From: Isoetes taiwanensis
Lineage: Eukaryota > Streptophyta > Lycopodiopsida > Isoetales > Isoetaceae
NCBI GenBank assembly: GCA_021234155.1
Contig: JAJEKV010000321.1
Coordinates: 186,001 to 250,000 of the forward strand
Length of the DNA: 64,000 bases
Direction of reading: 5' to 3'
Within the stretch, counting starts at the first letter, position 1, and every line of letters begins with the position of its first letter. Position numbers and translations under genes: made by a program. Positions 49,604-60,477 of the stretch are shown piece after piece. Below the pieces are notes generated by a model. That model was not told the DNA's origin. It worked only from the letters and a program-made list of their open reading frames with translations, and did not search any database.

Positions 49604-52600
49604 GTGAAGTGGCAGCCGATGTCCGCACTCGTTGATGCAACCCGGACGTCTAAAGCGGCTCCAACGGCAAATGTCGAGGATGTGGTACAGCCTGCAAAAC
49701 GAGCTTCGGGTGGCGAAAGTGGCGCAGGTTGCACAGTTGGTTGCCCTAGACGGCCGGTTGGCAGACCAGGAGGCTACAATGTCTCGGATGCAGGGGAGGT
49801 TGGACACCTTAGAGAAGAGACAGCCTGAAAGTCAAGAGGCAACGCCCAGGCTTTCGGCCCTTGAGAAGAGGATGGTCGAGTTCCAGCGGGAGATGTATGA
49901 TCTGGCAAGATGCGGATGTAGCGCATGCAAGTACCACTCTGAGGGCAGCACCACCACCATGCCCAATACCGAGGTAGAGGTCGCATTGGGGAATTAGACG
50001 GGTCCTTCACGAGGAGAAGGACCGCCAGTCTTATCGACTGAACATTATCATTCGTGGCTTGCCTGAAGAACAGGGGGAAGATCTCCCAGCTAAGCTCTAT
50101 GCCCTGGTATTGGCAAGGCTCCAATTGCAGCACTTGACAATAAGAAACCCGACTAGAGTCGGAGGGCCAAGCATGAGACCCAGACTAGTTAAACTCACGA
50201 TTCTTTCGACCACCAAGCCGCCGAAGACGTTGATGCCGCAGCGGCGCTTAGTCGCTTGAAGGGGACATCGGTGTACTTAGACGGATTTGACCACTGGGCC
50301 GTAAGGAGAGGCAGGAGGAGTTCGCAAAGATTAGATAGGTCGTGCAGGGGGATCGGCAGGCCTGGTGAATGGCAAGATGAAGGTATTTGTGCCTCCACGG
50401 CCAACATTGGCAGAAGCGGTGACTAGGGGACCAAAGCTTACGGATCCCCACTTCCAAAATGGCGGATCACACACAGCGAGGGGCCAAGTGCAGGGCACCA
50501 CCCACGCCAGCCAGAGCCGGGATGAGAGCCCCGGCCGCCAATGGCCCAACTCCTGCTGACCTCATGGGGATTTGGACCGGGTGATCACCCACGACGAAAC
50601 ATAGGAAGAGTGCCTTCGATTCGTGGAATTGTAGGGGATTTCCCTGGTAGCGCGGCGACGGCATTGCTGAAATTGCTGCAGGCATGGACATCATCTTCTT
50701 GCAAGAGACATGGGAATATAGTGGTCATCTGTTGCCGGCCATCCCAGGGTGCCAGCATTTCTCACTGGCCAATGAGCGCCATGGCAAGCGAGGGTATGGA
50801 GGGGTCGCGTGCTACTTCAAAGATGCTATAGCATCCACAGTCTCGCTCCACAAGGCTGATAGACTCAACCGCTACCGTGGATACGAAGTGCTGCAGCCTC
50901 ACCATCGCCTAATTGTTTATCGCGAGGATGTTATATACCCCATGAAACTTCTAAGTTCTGAGGGTGCATCGGTGATCTGAGGATGTCCATATGCCCTATA
51001 GGGAATTGTATGATGACATAGCGCAGTATCGCCAAGAGGGTCATGTGTTTTTATTGGGAGATTTCAATGCACGTACGGCACAATGCCAGTCGGTCATCTT
51101 TCGTGGAAATGCGACTCAATCCACTTTGGTTAGAAAGCGGAGGCATCCCAAAGATGCAAGACGTTCCGGATACGATCTTCTGAGCCTTTGGAAGAGAGTT
51201 GGTCCAGCTATGTCGGATCTTTGACATGGTGATCCGTAATGGTATGCTCGGTGGTCGCGATCGGGGGCTTCACTTGCGAAGCGGCATGGGGGCGATGGTG
51301 GAGCCCGGTGTGGTGAACTATCTCCTAGCTCGGTGCGCGTAACTTAATATCATTCGTGATTTTCGCGGCGAACGCAGGGAACAAGAGATGAAGAGACTTT
51401 GTCGAACCACTATCCACTTTATGTCACTTTGGATTGAGGCACTTTCGGTGGCGTGGCCACTGTGACAGTGAGCACCCGGGTTTGGGATACAACCCGAACT
51501 ATAGGAAGCAAAGGGGATATGAGGTGGAGCTTGAACGTGAGCTCTGGGGGATTGATACCCTCTATACATTGCATGATAAGTGTGAATGGTTGGTGAAGGC
51601 TTTACTCGCAGCAGCCGAAGCAAATGCTTTGCGTAAAGAAGAAAGGTCCAGCGCAGGACACTGCGGTAATTCCCTCAAAACCCCCGGTTTGACGCGAGAA
51701 TGTAAGGCTCTAAAGAGTCAGCTCACGCACCATCTTAGATCCACAACTCCGACCCACAGGCCATTAGGGACTATAAGGCATTCTTGAAATCCGGAAAGCA
51801 TCGCTACATTGCAGAAAAATCAGCAACGATATTTGATCTACTGATGACTGAGCCAAAAGCCTTTTGGCATAGAATGTTGTATAAGAGGCATCAACCACCT
51901 GAAAATGTTACCGCAGACCAGTGGAGACAGCGGTTGGAGGAGTTGTATGACCCCCGGGGAGCAATTGCCGACGTGCGGATCGGCTAGGAGAAACACTACG
52001 CTACCTCGTGAGGCGGACATCCACGGGTCTTAGGCATCTTGCTAATGGTAAAGCAAAGGACTTGCGGGGACTTCGGCCGAGCCGTTAAAATGGGGTGGGC
52101 GGCTTTGCTTTCGGAACTTTGGCGGGGATAATCAATGGAGGCCATCGAGAGAGGGCCTCGAGAATGGAGGGTTATCAAGGTCACCCCTATTCATAAGACG
52201 GGGAAGCGGGGATGACTCCACCAACTACCGTGATGATCATGGTGAGCGTTACTTTCGCAAAACTTCTAGCGAAGGGTGCCGGAGAAGAAGTTAACGCGAA
52301 TGGGCGGAGGAACCGGAGTCGCGTCGCGGTTGGCGTGCGGGTTTCACCGCCCACTCCACGAAAGTGATCATATTTTTACTCGTAATCCTTATGGAAGCTA
52401 GCCGCAATGCACGATGTGACTGTATTCTTTGTTTTCGTGGATTTTAAGGCGGCATATGATACGGTCCCTCGGGACTGTTGGCAATGCTTGCGGGGAGCTA
52501 CATGTCCCATAGGATTTGCGGAATGCCATCTACCGGTTGTATGGACGTAATATATGCCACTTTGCTGCGTCGGACTAATCGGGTGACCAGCACCATAGGT

Positions 52601-54113
52601 GTTAAACAGGGATGCCCGTTATCTCCAACGCTTTTGGATCAGATATTGACAAGTTGGAGACCCGGATGCAAGAACATGGAGGTGGTGGCCCGTGAGTTGC
52701 CGAGGCATATCTGAAGAAAACAGTTGCTCTATGCGGGCGATCCGGGCTTATTATCCCATACGACCCGGGAGTATGCAGAACATTTGGATGCTCTCGATCA
52801 ATTACGTGACATAGCAGGAATGACAATCAACCAGTGAGAAACCAAGATGTTGCCAATCTTATGTACAACATGATATCCCGGACTTCTATTACGAGGACAA
52901 AGGATGGAAGTTGTAAGGACCTTTAAGTATCCGGGAATCGATTTCTCCGCTAACATGCTATGGGATGATTGTAGAAAGAAGGGTCAACGCGGGATGGAAA
53001 GCCCACGTATGCAATGAGAATAGCCGCCCACACGTAATAGATCTTTGCGATTGGGCACGCCAAAGCACACTTGTTCCGAGCACTCGTGGAACCCGAGATC
53101 GCTATATGGGGTAGAGATCCGGGGCCGCGATTAGTAAGGGTACTTGGGATAAGCTAGAGAGGGTGCGAAGGTTTTGATCCCCGACATCTGACCTAGGGTC
53201 AAAGACACGATGCCTTATCCAATTTTGTTTGTATGAGGCGGCTTTTGGCCCCTCGCAAAGATACGCTATCGCAGCACCTTGGCGTATTTCCATAAGATTG
53301 ATGAAATGGATGCACAACGTCTTCCTCCCGGGCTCATTATTGGCACAAGGGCCATAACGTCCGAAGAGAGTATGGCAAGAGCATTGTAGGGGATGGTTCG
53401 CGACGATGGTCCATAGACTATCAACACATTGTGGATATGTCCGATATCGCAGAGCGAGGAGCTGCATTTGAATGTGCGCTTTTGTTTGCCTCTCGTGGGA
53501 TCGCCCACTCTTGCAAAGCCCAAAAGCGAGCACTACCACACACACCAGTCACGGCTCCCACCCGATATCGAAGGCACACATTTCCACCAAGAAACGAAGA
53601 GCTATAGCCGCAATAAGGACGTGGTCCCACCATCCGAGAATTGAGACAGTCACTGGGTGCGGATGGAGGGCGGGGAATCCTAAGCATGAGAGATTATGCG
53701 GTCTTTGTCACATGCGGATAGTAGAAGATGAACACCATGCTCTACAGAATGCCCAAAGATATGCACACATCGGCAGCAGTTCATGCCGATCTCGGATGCT
53801 CGAGATAGCAATTCACCAACTGCTGGCTTCGCCAATGGTGGCACGTCTTGCGTCCTACATTCTGCAAGTCTCCACCGTCAGGGAGTCCCTCACAGGACAG
53901 GGAATTTGAGCACCCAAATAGGGCCTCTCAATGCCTACTACAAGGGTTTTTCCTCCCACGCGGGGGGTTTTTTCATCCCAGTGGTAGAGACACATTGTAC
54001 AGGGTTTCTGTGGTTTTTTGGAAACTTTCTGCTATATTGTAAAACCAACTCATAGGCTAGTTGGCCTCAGTGGATGTTAAAGTATACTTCCTTCCTTCCT
54101 TCCTTTCTTTCTT
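49604..54113 (+). mobile_element. Near-complete but dead L1-like LINE
   Basis: Order of parts. ORF1 (49632-50260) has a coiled coil (LVALDGRLADQEATMSRMQG), then after a frameshift NIIIRGLPEEQGEDL...TRVGG, as in L1 ORF1 proteins. The endonuclease (50684-51224) has IIFLQETWE and LLGDFNART. The reverse transcriptase (about 52430-52860) has FVDFKAAYDTVPRD and GVKQGCPLSPTL, then LLYAGDPGLLSHTT, where canonical YADD has become YAGD. A zinc-finger-like tail (about 53690-53760) reads CGLCHMRIVEDEHHAL. The 3' end is followed by (CTTC)n at 54088-54112. Stops and frameshifts in every part, plus the altered catalytic Asp, mean it cannot retrotranspose. The product would nick and reverse-transcribe at the target site. 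Confidence 0.85.
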
Positions 54114-54119
54114 ATCAAC

Positions 54120-54790
54120 AATTGCTCGTTTCAGCCTCTTTATATACCATTGGATATCCAGTTCATTATTTCTTGCAATCTTCCAATGAACTACGGCTTT
54201 GAGAACCACAATATACCGCTGATTATACTCCCTTATTGATTCATCACCCTTCCATAGTTTTATCCTTACCATGGACTTCTTGATAATTAGCAACGAATGC
54301 TTCCTTCAATTCTTGATATATAATGATATCTAGCTGAATTTGTGCCCAATCCTCCACTGGATCTTGCAAAGAAGTTTGAAACCAAAGCAAGTAATCAGCA
54401 ACCGATAATTTACATTGCTGGCACTACCTCTCAAACTTCACAATATGCTTCAAAGGATCCCAATCTACCAAATCACCAAACTTTGGAATCCCCATTGTCT
54501 GAAAACCCCACACCATCGGTAGTAATATAGTTGTCTCTGCCTCTTAGGTTCTTGAAATTGAAAAAACGAAATGGAATCTCCCTTTAATTTGAAAAATGAA
54601 ATTATTACCTTCTAAATTAGTAAATGGAATTAGAACCTCCTGGATTTGAGAATTAGACCCCAGATTTGCTCTTAAATCTGAAAACGAAATTGAATCGCGA
54701 TGCAATTTGGAGCTAAAATACTGAGTCATCGGACCCTTTCTGGTTACGATGGAGCTTAGCAGTATATCCTTCTTACTTCTCTTGGGCATA
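54120..54790 (-). mobile_element. Ty3/Gypsy-like gag remnant
   Basis: The minus strand reads FGDLVDWDPLKHIVKFER, a stop, SVADYLLWFQTSLQDPVEDW, ELKEAFVANYQEV, then (shifted) GDESIREYNQRYIVVL and NNELDIQWYIKRLK. The W...Q...E..REY..R. pattern is that of retrotransposon gag (capsid). The leader region to 54790 is open but featureless. No protease, RT, LTR or primer-binding site was recognised nearby. Confidence 0.6.
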
Positions 54791-55369
54791 AAACTACACT
54801 TCCCTTGTCAAATTGTACCCTACAAATCAATTACGGTAAAAATACCCTTCAGACAAATAAATTGCTCCTTGCTCAGTGGTGTTATTCTTCACCGACGATC
54901 ACCAATACAAATGGTAGCAATTTCTTTTCCAATGGAAATTCATGCCACACAATGGTCTGTCGAGCACCGTGGTCGCAAAATTGTTAAACCAAACAACCTA
55001 CTCAAATATTACTGCACTAGCATACCAATGTGGCAAATCTGATTTAATGTAATAGAACTTGCTAAAATGACTCAAAAAAGCTCAATAGCTTGATCAAGAT
55101 AATCTCTCTCATACACCGTCTCTCTCTTATATACCATCTCTCTCTGTTTTCTCTCCTTGCTTAGATAACATAATAATGGATAATGGATCCAACATACCAC
55201 AGGATACGTGCATATCTCCTCCACCCCTGCATGCGTATATATACATATATATATACTTACCAACAGTATATACAGTCCTCTATACCACTCCATCAGTTTC
55301 TAAGGAGGAACAATCAACAATGGTCCCCTATTTGCATTTGTTCAACTCCAATGTATTCTATTTGCCTCT
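54791..55369. other. Spacer, no gene; TA/TC-rich near 55090-55260
   Basis: Short CTCTCT and TATATA runs only. Confidence 0.4.
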
Positions 55370-55778
55370 TTTGAGAGGCATTTAACTACTCAAGGTCTTT
55401 ACAGAGAACTCCAAGGTCTTTGCAGAGGCGTTTAACTTTTCAAGGTCTCTAAGGAAGCAAAAATAGACTATGGTCTGCTATTTGCATTTCTTTACAGAAA
55501 GTCTCTAAGGAGGAAGAATCAACAATGGTCTCCTACTTGCATTTGTTCAGTTCTATGGTATTCTATTTGCATTTGTTAAGAGGCATTTAACTACTCAAGG
55601 TCTTTACAGAGATTAACTACTTCAAGGTCTTTGCAAAGGTATTTAACTATTCAAGGTCTCTAAGGAAGCAAAAATAGGCTATGGTGTCCTATTTGCATTT
55701 GTTTGCAGAAAGTTTGCAAGAAGGAACAATCAACAATGGTCTCCTATTTGCATTTGTTCGGCCTTATGATATTCTATT

Positions 55779-55863
55779 TGCATTTTTTAGGAGTCAAACC
55801 CATGTCTATTGCTTGAAAGACAATTATTTTAAACAATTATCTTAGCAATTGGACTACAAATGC
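55779..55863 (-). pseudogene. tRNA-Gly-like copy 1, with an insertion
   Basis: The acceptor 5' strand GCATTTG, TAGTCCAATTG and CAAGCAATAGAC are kept. About 13 nt are inserted between the D-arm and the anticodon arm, and the T-stem is degraded. Confidence 0.6.
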
Positions 55864-56417
55864 ACACTAATATTTAATAACTTATGAACTTCAAATTGAC
55901 TTTCGGTTGATAGAACAAATATCTATTGCATTACAAACCGATAAAAGAAAGACTTTGCATATGTTTAGTATATATATATAAGTCGAAATCATTTGTAGAG
56001 GCATTGACTACTCAAGGTCTGCAAAATCTACTATTTGCATCTGCTAGCGATCAAACCTGAGTTTATTGGTTGAAAGGCAAATATCCTAGGCATGCACAAC
56101 AATATCTAATGTGCGATAAAAATTTGAATTGGTTCTTGAATTAGTAAAACAAATTATATTTTGCATCCATTGTTGCACATGCATTTTAATTGGTTGAAGA
56201 GGCATTTAACTAGTCAAAGTCTCCAAGAAGGGTCCAAGTTGAGAGGCATTTAGCTAGTAAAAAAAAATCTCCTATTTGCATTTGTCAAGAGTTGAACCCA
56301 TGTCTATTGCTTGGAAAACAATTATCGTTTTGATTAGAAAATTTATGTCCGAGTCCAGATGACTAGAAGAGGCATCTACCTACATAAAAGTCTCCCAATA
56401 GGCAAATATTTACTATT

Positions 56418-56489
56418 TGCGTATGCCAGGAGTCAAACTCGAGTCTATTGCTTGGAAGGCAATTATCCTAACCGTAAGATTACAAATGC
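56418..56489 (-). pseudogene. tRNA-Gly(UCC)-like copy 4, full length
   Basis: 72 nt. The anticodon arm ATTGC-CTTCCAA-GCAAT is perfect, and GGTTAGGATA is intact in the D-arm. The acceptor stem has two mismatches, the T-stem is weak, and the T-loop has TTTGACT instead of TTCGACT, damaging the internal B box. Confidence 0.65.
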
Positions 56490-56655
56490 AACCCAACTAA
56501 GATTACAAATGCAACCCAACGATATAGGTTACATACTTCTACAAGAAGATTGAACAAAGATAAGTTGTTTGCATGCATTTTTTAAGTCCAAATCTAGATG
56601 ACTTGGAGGGGCATTTAACTATACAAAAGTTTCCCAATAGGCAGAATCTACTATT

Positions 56656-56727
56656 CGTATTTGCTGGGAGTCTAACCCCAATCTATTGCTTAGAAGGCAA
56701 TTATCCTAACTGTTGGAGTACAAATGA
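56656..56727 (-). pseudogene. tRNA-Gly-like copy 5, anticodon mutated to TCT
   Basis: 72 nt. The loop reads CTTCTAA, shifting the apparent anticodon from TCC to TCT. The first acceptor base and the T-loop are also changed. Confidence 0.6.
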
Positions 56728-56793
56728 AACCCAACTTCTAACGCAGAGATATTTCACTACTCATGAGTCTCCCAATAGGCATAATCTACTATT

Positions 56794-56865
56794 TGCATTT
56801 CCCGAGAGTCGAATATGGGTCTAGTACTTGTAAAGCAATTATTCTAACCATTGGACTACAAATGC
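56794..56865 (-). pseudogene. tRNA-Gly-like copy 6, best-preserved A box
   Basis: 72 nt. The acceptor 5' strand and TAGTCCAATGG are intact and the T-loop keeps TTCGACT, but the anticodon arm is disrupted (loop TTTACAA). Confidence 0.6.
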
Positions 56866-57160
56866 AACCCAACAATAATGCTTTACCACCTTCTCCAAGA
56901 AGATTGAACAAAGATATGTTGTTCGCATCCAACTTTACGTCCAAGTCCAGACGACTTGGCAAGGCATTTACCTATACAAAAGTCTCCCAATAGGCAGAAT
57001 CTATTATTTGTATTTGGAGGGAGTCAAACCCTTGGAAGGCAATTATCGCATCTTAACATTTAATGCATTATGAACTTCTCGAAAAAGAGTGAAGAAAGAT
57101 ACGCTTTGCATGCATTTCTTATTTTACTCAAAGATCTCCCATTAAGCATTATCTACTATA

Positions 57161-57231
57161 CGCATTTGATTAGTGTAGAACCTGGGTCTATTGCTTGGAA
57201 GGCAATTATGCTAACGGTTGAATACAAATGC
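57161..57231 (-). pseudogene. tRNA-Gly(UCC)-like copy 8
   Basis: 71 nt. The anticodon arm with TCC is intact (TTGCCTTCCAAGCAATAGAC). One nucleotide is lost in the D-arm and the T-stem is unpaired. Confidence 0.6.
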
Positions 57232-57563
57232 AACCCAACATTTGTGTTATGGTAAGGTTATAGGGGCCGAGGCCTTATGTGCAAATATTTGGCCAAGGAC
57301 ATACAACCCAGGCCACGCATCTTTAGTTAGAATTAGTTATCACTCCTAGAGTGATAATTAATTATCGGACGCTCCCTTTACCTTTACACTAGAGAGTCCG
57401 ATAAGAACTTCTACAAGACTATCTGCATGTAGTTAAACTAGAGACTGTAAATTATCCGACTTGTTTTCTCTACGAGACACTCTGTCTATGCGTTTTAAAA
57501 GCAGTCTCCTATATGGAATGAGGATCATCTTCAGCCCTGCCAATTAAGATTTGTGTATCAGAT

Positions 57564-58196
57564 TCACGTCTTAAATGCCCAAACAATTTCAGTTCCAATT
57601 GCAACAGAATTACACAAAAACCAAACAGATTCAGGCAAGGAGGAATTACCAAAAATGCAAGCAGATTTATATATATCTCCTGCAATGGACGGTGCAGGAA
57701 TGCTAAGCAAGCATTGGCACAGAGCAAGGTCAGCTTTGTAAAGATCCAATTGGCTATGGCTGTTATATCCGATGTCGTGTTTGTAGCAGCAAAAATCAAG
57801 TCTGTCAAGGGGAGGCTTATTCCAGAGAGGAGAGCCACCATCTCTGCCGCTGGACCAATTAGGGCCACAATAATTTCCATACCTTGGAAAAAACTTCGAA
57901 AGAAATGCTTTGGCGCCGGAATGCCACGGAAACTTTGAATAGTATGGCACAAACTGCTGAAGCAAGCATCCGGCCGCATCATCCTCTGCCGGATCATTCT
58001 GAAACTTCTTTCTCAAGGCCGCTTCTTGTGCCCTAAAGACGAGCTCTTTCCGCAAGATTGCATCTTTAGCTCTAAAAATGAAGCAGATTGCACAGGATAT
58101 GGCGCCTCTGCCGATTTCTGCATCCATTTCAGAAGCTCTGCTTATTGCCATTTCAGAAGCTCTGCTTATTCTCAATTCAGAATGCCGGAAAAACAT
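57564..58196 (-). CDS. Phospholipase A2-like protein (intronless ORF, 210 codons)
   Basis: The minus-strand frame contains, from about residue 83, QQFVPYYSKFPWHSGAKAFL and FPRYGNYCGPNWSSGRDGG, the glycine-rich calcium-binding loop. It then reads PLDRLDFCCYKHDIGYNSHS, where CCxxHD is the PLA2 active-site helix with catalytic His and partner Asp. KADLALCQCL follows, supplying more cysteines. The family hydrolyses the sn-2 ester of phospholipids and needs Ca2+. The N-terminal 80 residues hold a duplicated ISRASEM segment and have no clear signal peptide. After residue about 170 (SACIFG) the C-terminus does not look family-like, suggesting a frameshift or a missed intron. Without introns and with a partial copy at 42.5 kb, it may be a retro- or captured copy; expression is unknown. 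Confidence 0.65.
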   Translation of the reverse strand: MFFRHSELRISRASEMAISRASEMDAEIGRGAISCAICFIFRAKDAILRKELVFRAQEAALRKKFQNDPAEDDAAGCLLQQFVPYYSKFPWHSGAKAFLSKFFPRYGNYCGPNWSSGRDGGSPLWNKPPLDRLDFCCYKHDIGYNSHSQLDLYKADLALCQCLLSIPAPSIAGDIYKSACIFGNSSLPESVWFLCNSVAIGTEIVWAFKT

Positions 58197-59263
58197 TGCC
58201 TAACATTTGAGCTTTTCTACAAGGACGGACCTTTTATCTTTACTTTTTGTCCTAGCTGGCATCCTACGTGGCCTCAACGTAATCAGTTACAACACTGTTG
58301 CATTTGCATATGCTTATTGCTTATGCTAGAACTTGTTGCATATTCTTGAGGGTTTATTCTCTTTGTAGATGCCAATGGTTGTGAAAGATCCCCATACAAA
58401 GAGATCTTGTAAGCTGTCGCATTGTGGGCCGTTCGATTTCGCAACTAGATTACCAATACGCATCCACTTCATAAAATGACAAGTTATGTAGCCTCAAAGA
58501 ACACTATTAGTCTTGTTTGTATATCTCATCTCACCTCATGATGCATACATGTAACTACGACTTGAACCATATATTCTCTTTTTGGGTTGCCCCTAGGGGG
58601 GCAAGCCCTCGTCCATGTGGGTTTACGGCATATTCCAAGCTTAGTTCGGGAAATACCGAGGTTTAAGCCCATGTGTCCGATTACTTTCTGAAATTTACAT
58701 GTAGGCAAAATATTAGCAGGAAAATTTCACACTACAATTAGGAGTTTTTCTTGGTTTTTCTGACAATTTTGAAGAATAGCTTTGTAGCTTGCCGGACGGG
58801 TTCAAAACTGCAGGAAACTTGATGCTTTAGGCTAAAAAGTTTCCCGAACCAAGATTCCAAGTATATGCCAGTATAAGCCCAGGAATATGCCAATGACTGC
58901 TCCAAACTTGCTATCGAGTGTAAACTGGCGGTGGCCGCAGTTGTTGGGCAGCCACTTTGGAAACCGCCTAACAGGTGCTTGCTCCTCCTAAGCAATGGAG
59001 ATAGAGATGTGGTGACGCAAGCAGATTTGCAAAGCTGGGCGCAAATGGCAGCTATGAGGGGTAACTTCTGGCAGGTACCCTTGGTTCCGGTGGCTGGAAT
59101 AACCCCAGAAACGATCATAGATCTGTCTTCAGGGGTTGCAACTGTTAGAATGCATTTCTGGGTGTTCTTGTTCAGTTTGTAACAATACAAGGCCAGGCAC
59201 ATGGTGGGTTTTTTCCCAACACGGGTCAGCAGGTGTTCTGGATATGGCTAGAGCTGCTCATGA
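58197..59263. other. Between PLA2 and ARID loci, no exon supported
   Basis: Around 58579-58640 it carries the dispersed word TTTTGGGTTGCCCCTA and GGGCAAG..CTCG, shared with 22999-23030. Open frames on both strands at 58740-59200 show no domain. Confidence 0.35.
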
Positions 59264-60477
59264 TGGTCAGATCGCATTTGTAAGCAAGGTCCTCATGGTA
59301 TTCATTTTGTTGCTGAAAGGCGTATCCTTGATCTCCAAAACCAACAACAGATGCAACAACAAGACATATCTGCTGCGATTGCAACTCCAGCTGCCTTTGT
59401 AGCTGCTGGTTCGCCAGGAAGGCATGTTATGGGGAGGTCTGGTCCTGGAAAGAGTAAACTGCATGATCATGCCAAGGATGCTTCACAGGCAGACTCAAAT
59501 GCTGGAGAGGCTCCTATCTATCTAGAAGCACTTGCAGACCACCATGAAGTGGTTGGCGATAAGGAGAAGTTTTTGCATACTCTCTCTAAGTTTCATGAAG
59601 CCAATGGAAGTCGGCTATTGTATGTTCCTTCTTTGATACAATAATAGAACAAACCTACCAAAATGTGAGATATCATTTATATGAGGAGTAGTTAGGGGGT
59701 GGATTGTGGCATGGAAACATTTTCAATGCCTTTATGATTATAGGTCAGTGTCGCAAGCATGATAAGCCACTTTGTAGCTTAGGTCATAATAGTTTCTAGT
59801 GGACAACATTGATAAGACATTTTTATCTGTGCAGAATACCGAAGAGCGGAGGTAATGACTTTGATGTCCATCGTCTTGAAGTTATTGCTCACGGAGGTTT
59901 TGAGCAGGTAAATGGTGCTCTTGTAAACAATATATCAATAAGTTGTACCAGCAGAATACCTCTGGAGTTCTACAACGAGTATACATTGCCTTGTTACTCT
60001 CATCTTATGAACTTTATGCGTGGCAATGTTTCTGAGCATTTCTGAGTTTTAATGGATGTCAATATCCAACATTGACCATTAATAAAAAGACGAACAGATT
60101 GATGGGGGAAAAGAGAGTAGCATTATTTTCTACCCAGCGCAATGATATCACTGTTTCCTGGCCTTTTGATGTTGTCAAACTCAACTGTCTTTCCAAGAGG
60201 CATTTTTCTGTCCTCGTGGAGGGGTGATGGGAACTTTTACATCATTTTGTTTGTAGGCGTATTTGAAGGTTATAGCCATTTGATAAGGTGATTGTCACTG
60301 TTAGGTCTATATCCCCTGCTTAATGTACCTGATATGAAGTGATCAGCACTACCATAAACGTAGGGACAATGTGATGACTGATTTTTCTAATATCAACTGT
60401 CTTGTTAGGTTATCAGAGAGAAGAAATGGAAAGACATAGCTATAATCTTTCCACAAGACTTGATTCTTGATAGATAG
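59264..60477 (+). CDS. ARID-domain gene portion (three exons)
   Basis: Exons: up to 59619 (open from 59264), 59835-59907 and 60409-60477. Introns are GT/AG and the phases join. The first exon ends a Gln/Ala-rich segment and begins the ARID domain with EKFLHTLSKFHEANGSRLL. The second gives IPKSGGNDFDVHRL and EVIAHGGFEQ. The third gives VIREKKWKDIAIIF before TAG. The F..L..FH...G....IP..GG..D...L..V...GG...V....W..I pattern is that of AT-rich interaction DNA-binding domains, which in plants often sit with an HMG box in nuclear chromatin proteins. Two residues are missing between HRL and EV, and the last helix is replaced by a stop. I see no HMG box downstream. The true 5' start is unclear. Either a partial or decaying gene, or a gene whose later exons use another splice. 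Confidence 0.6.

Larger units (their letters stand above)
55370..57240 (-). repeat. Tandem array of tRNA-Gly(UCC)-like units
   Basis: The minus strand repeats a cassette of about 140-240 bp. Each cassette holds a decayed 72-nt cloverleaf-like sequence plus a conserved body (plus-strand words GTCTCCCAATAGGCA.AATCT, AAGATTGAACAAAGATA and GAGGCATTTAACTA). Eight tRNA-like segments lie at 55779-55863, 56036-56095, 56277-56333, 56418-56489, 56656-56727, 56794-56865, 57009-57050 and 57161-57231. Consensus parts are acceptor GCATTTG/CAAATGC with a terminal A, D-arm TAGTCCAATGGTTAGGATA, anticodon arm ATTGC-CTTCCAA-GCAAT (anticodon TCC) and a T-arm like CGGGTTTGACTCC. The left part (55370-55780) holds body repeats without the tRNA part. 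Every copy has stem or box damage, so none looks functional. Confidence 0.75.

Noticed and set aside
55779-57231. Functional tRNA-Gly genes
   Set aside because: Every copy has acceptor, T-stem or anticodon damage, indels, or a mutated internal B box.
57738-57940. Plus-strand open frames opposite the PLA2 locus
   Set aside because: They are antisense shadows; the calcium-loop and CCxxHD motifs are on the minus strand.
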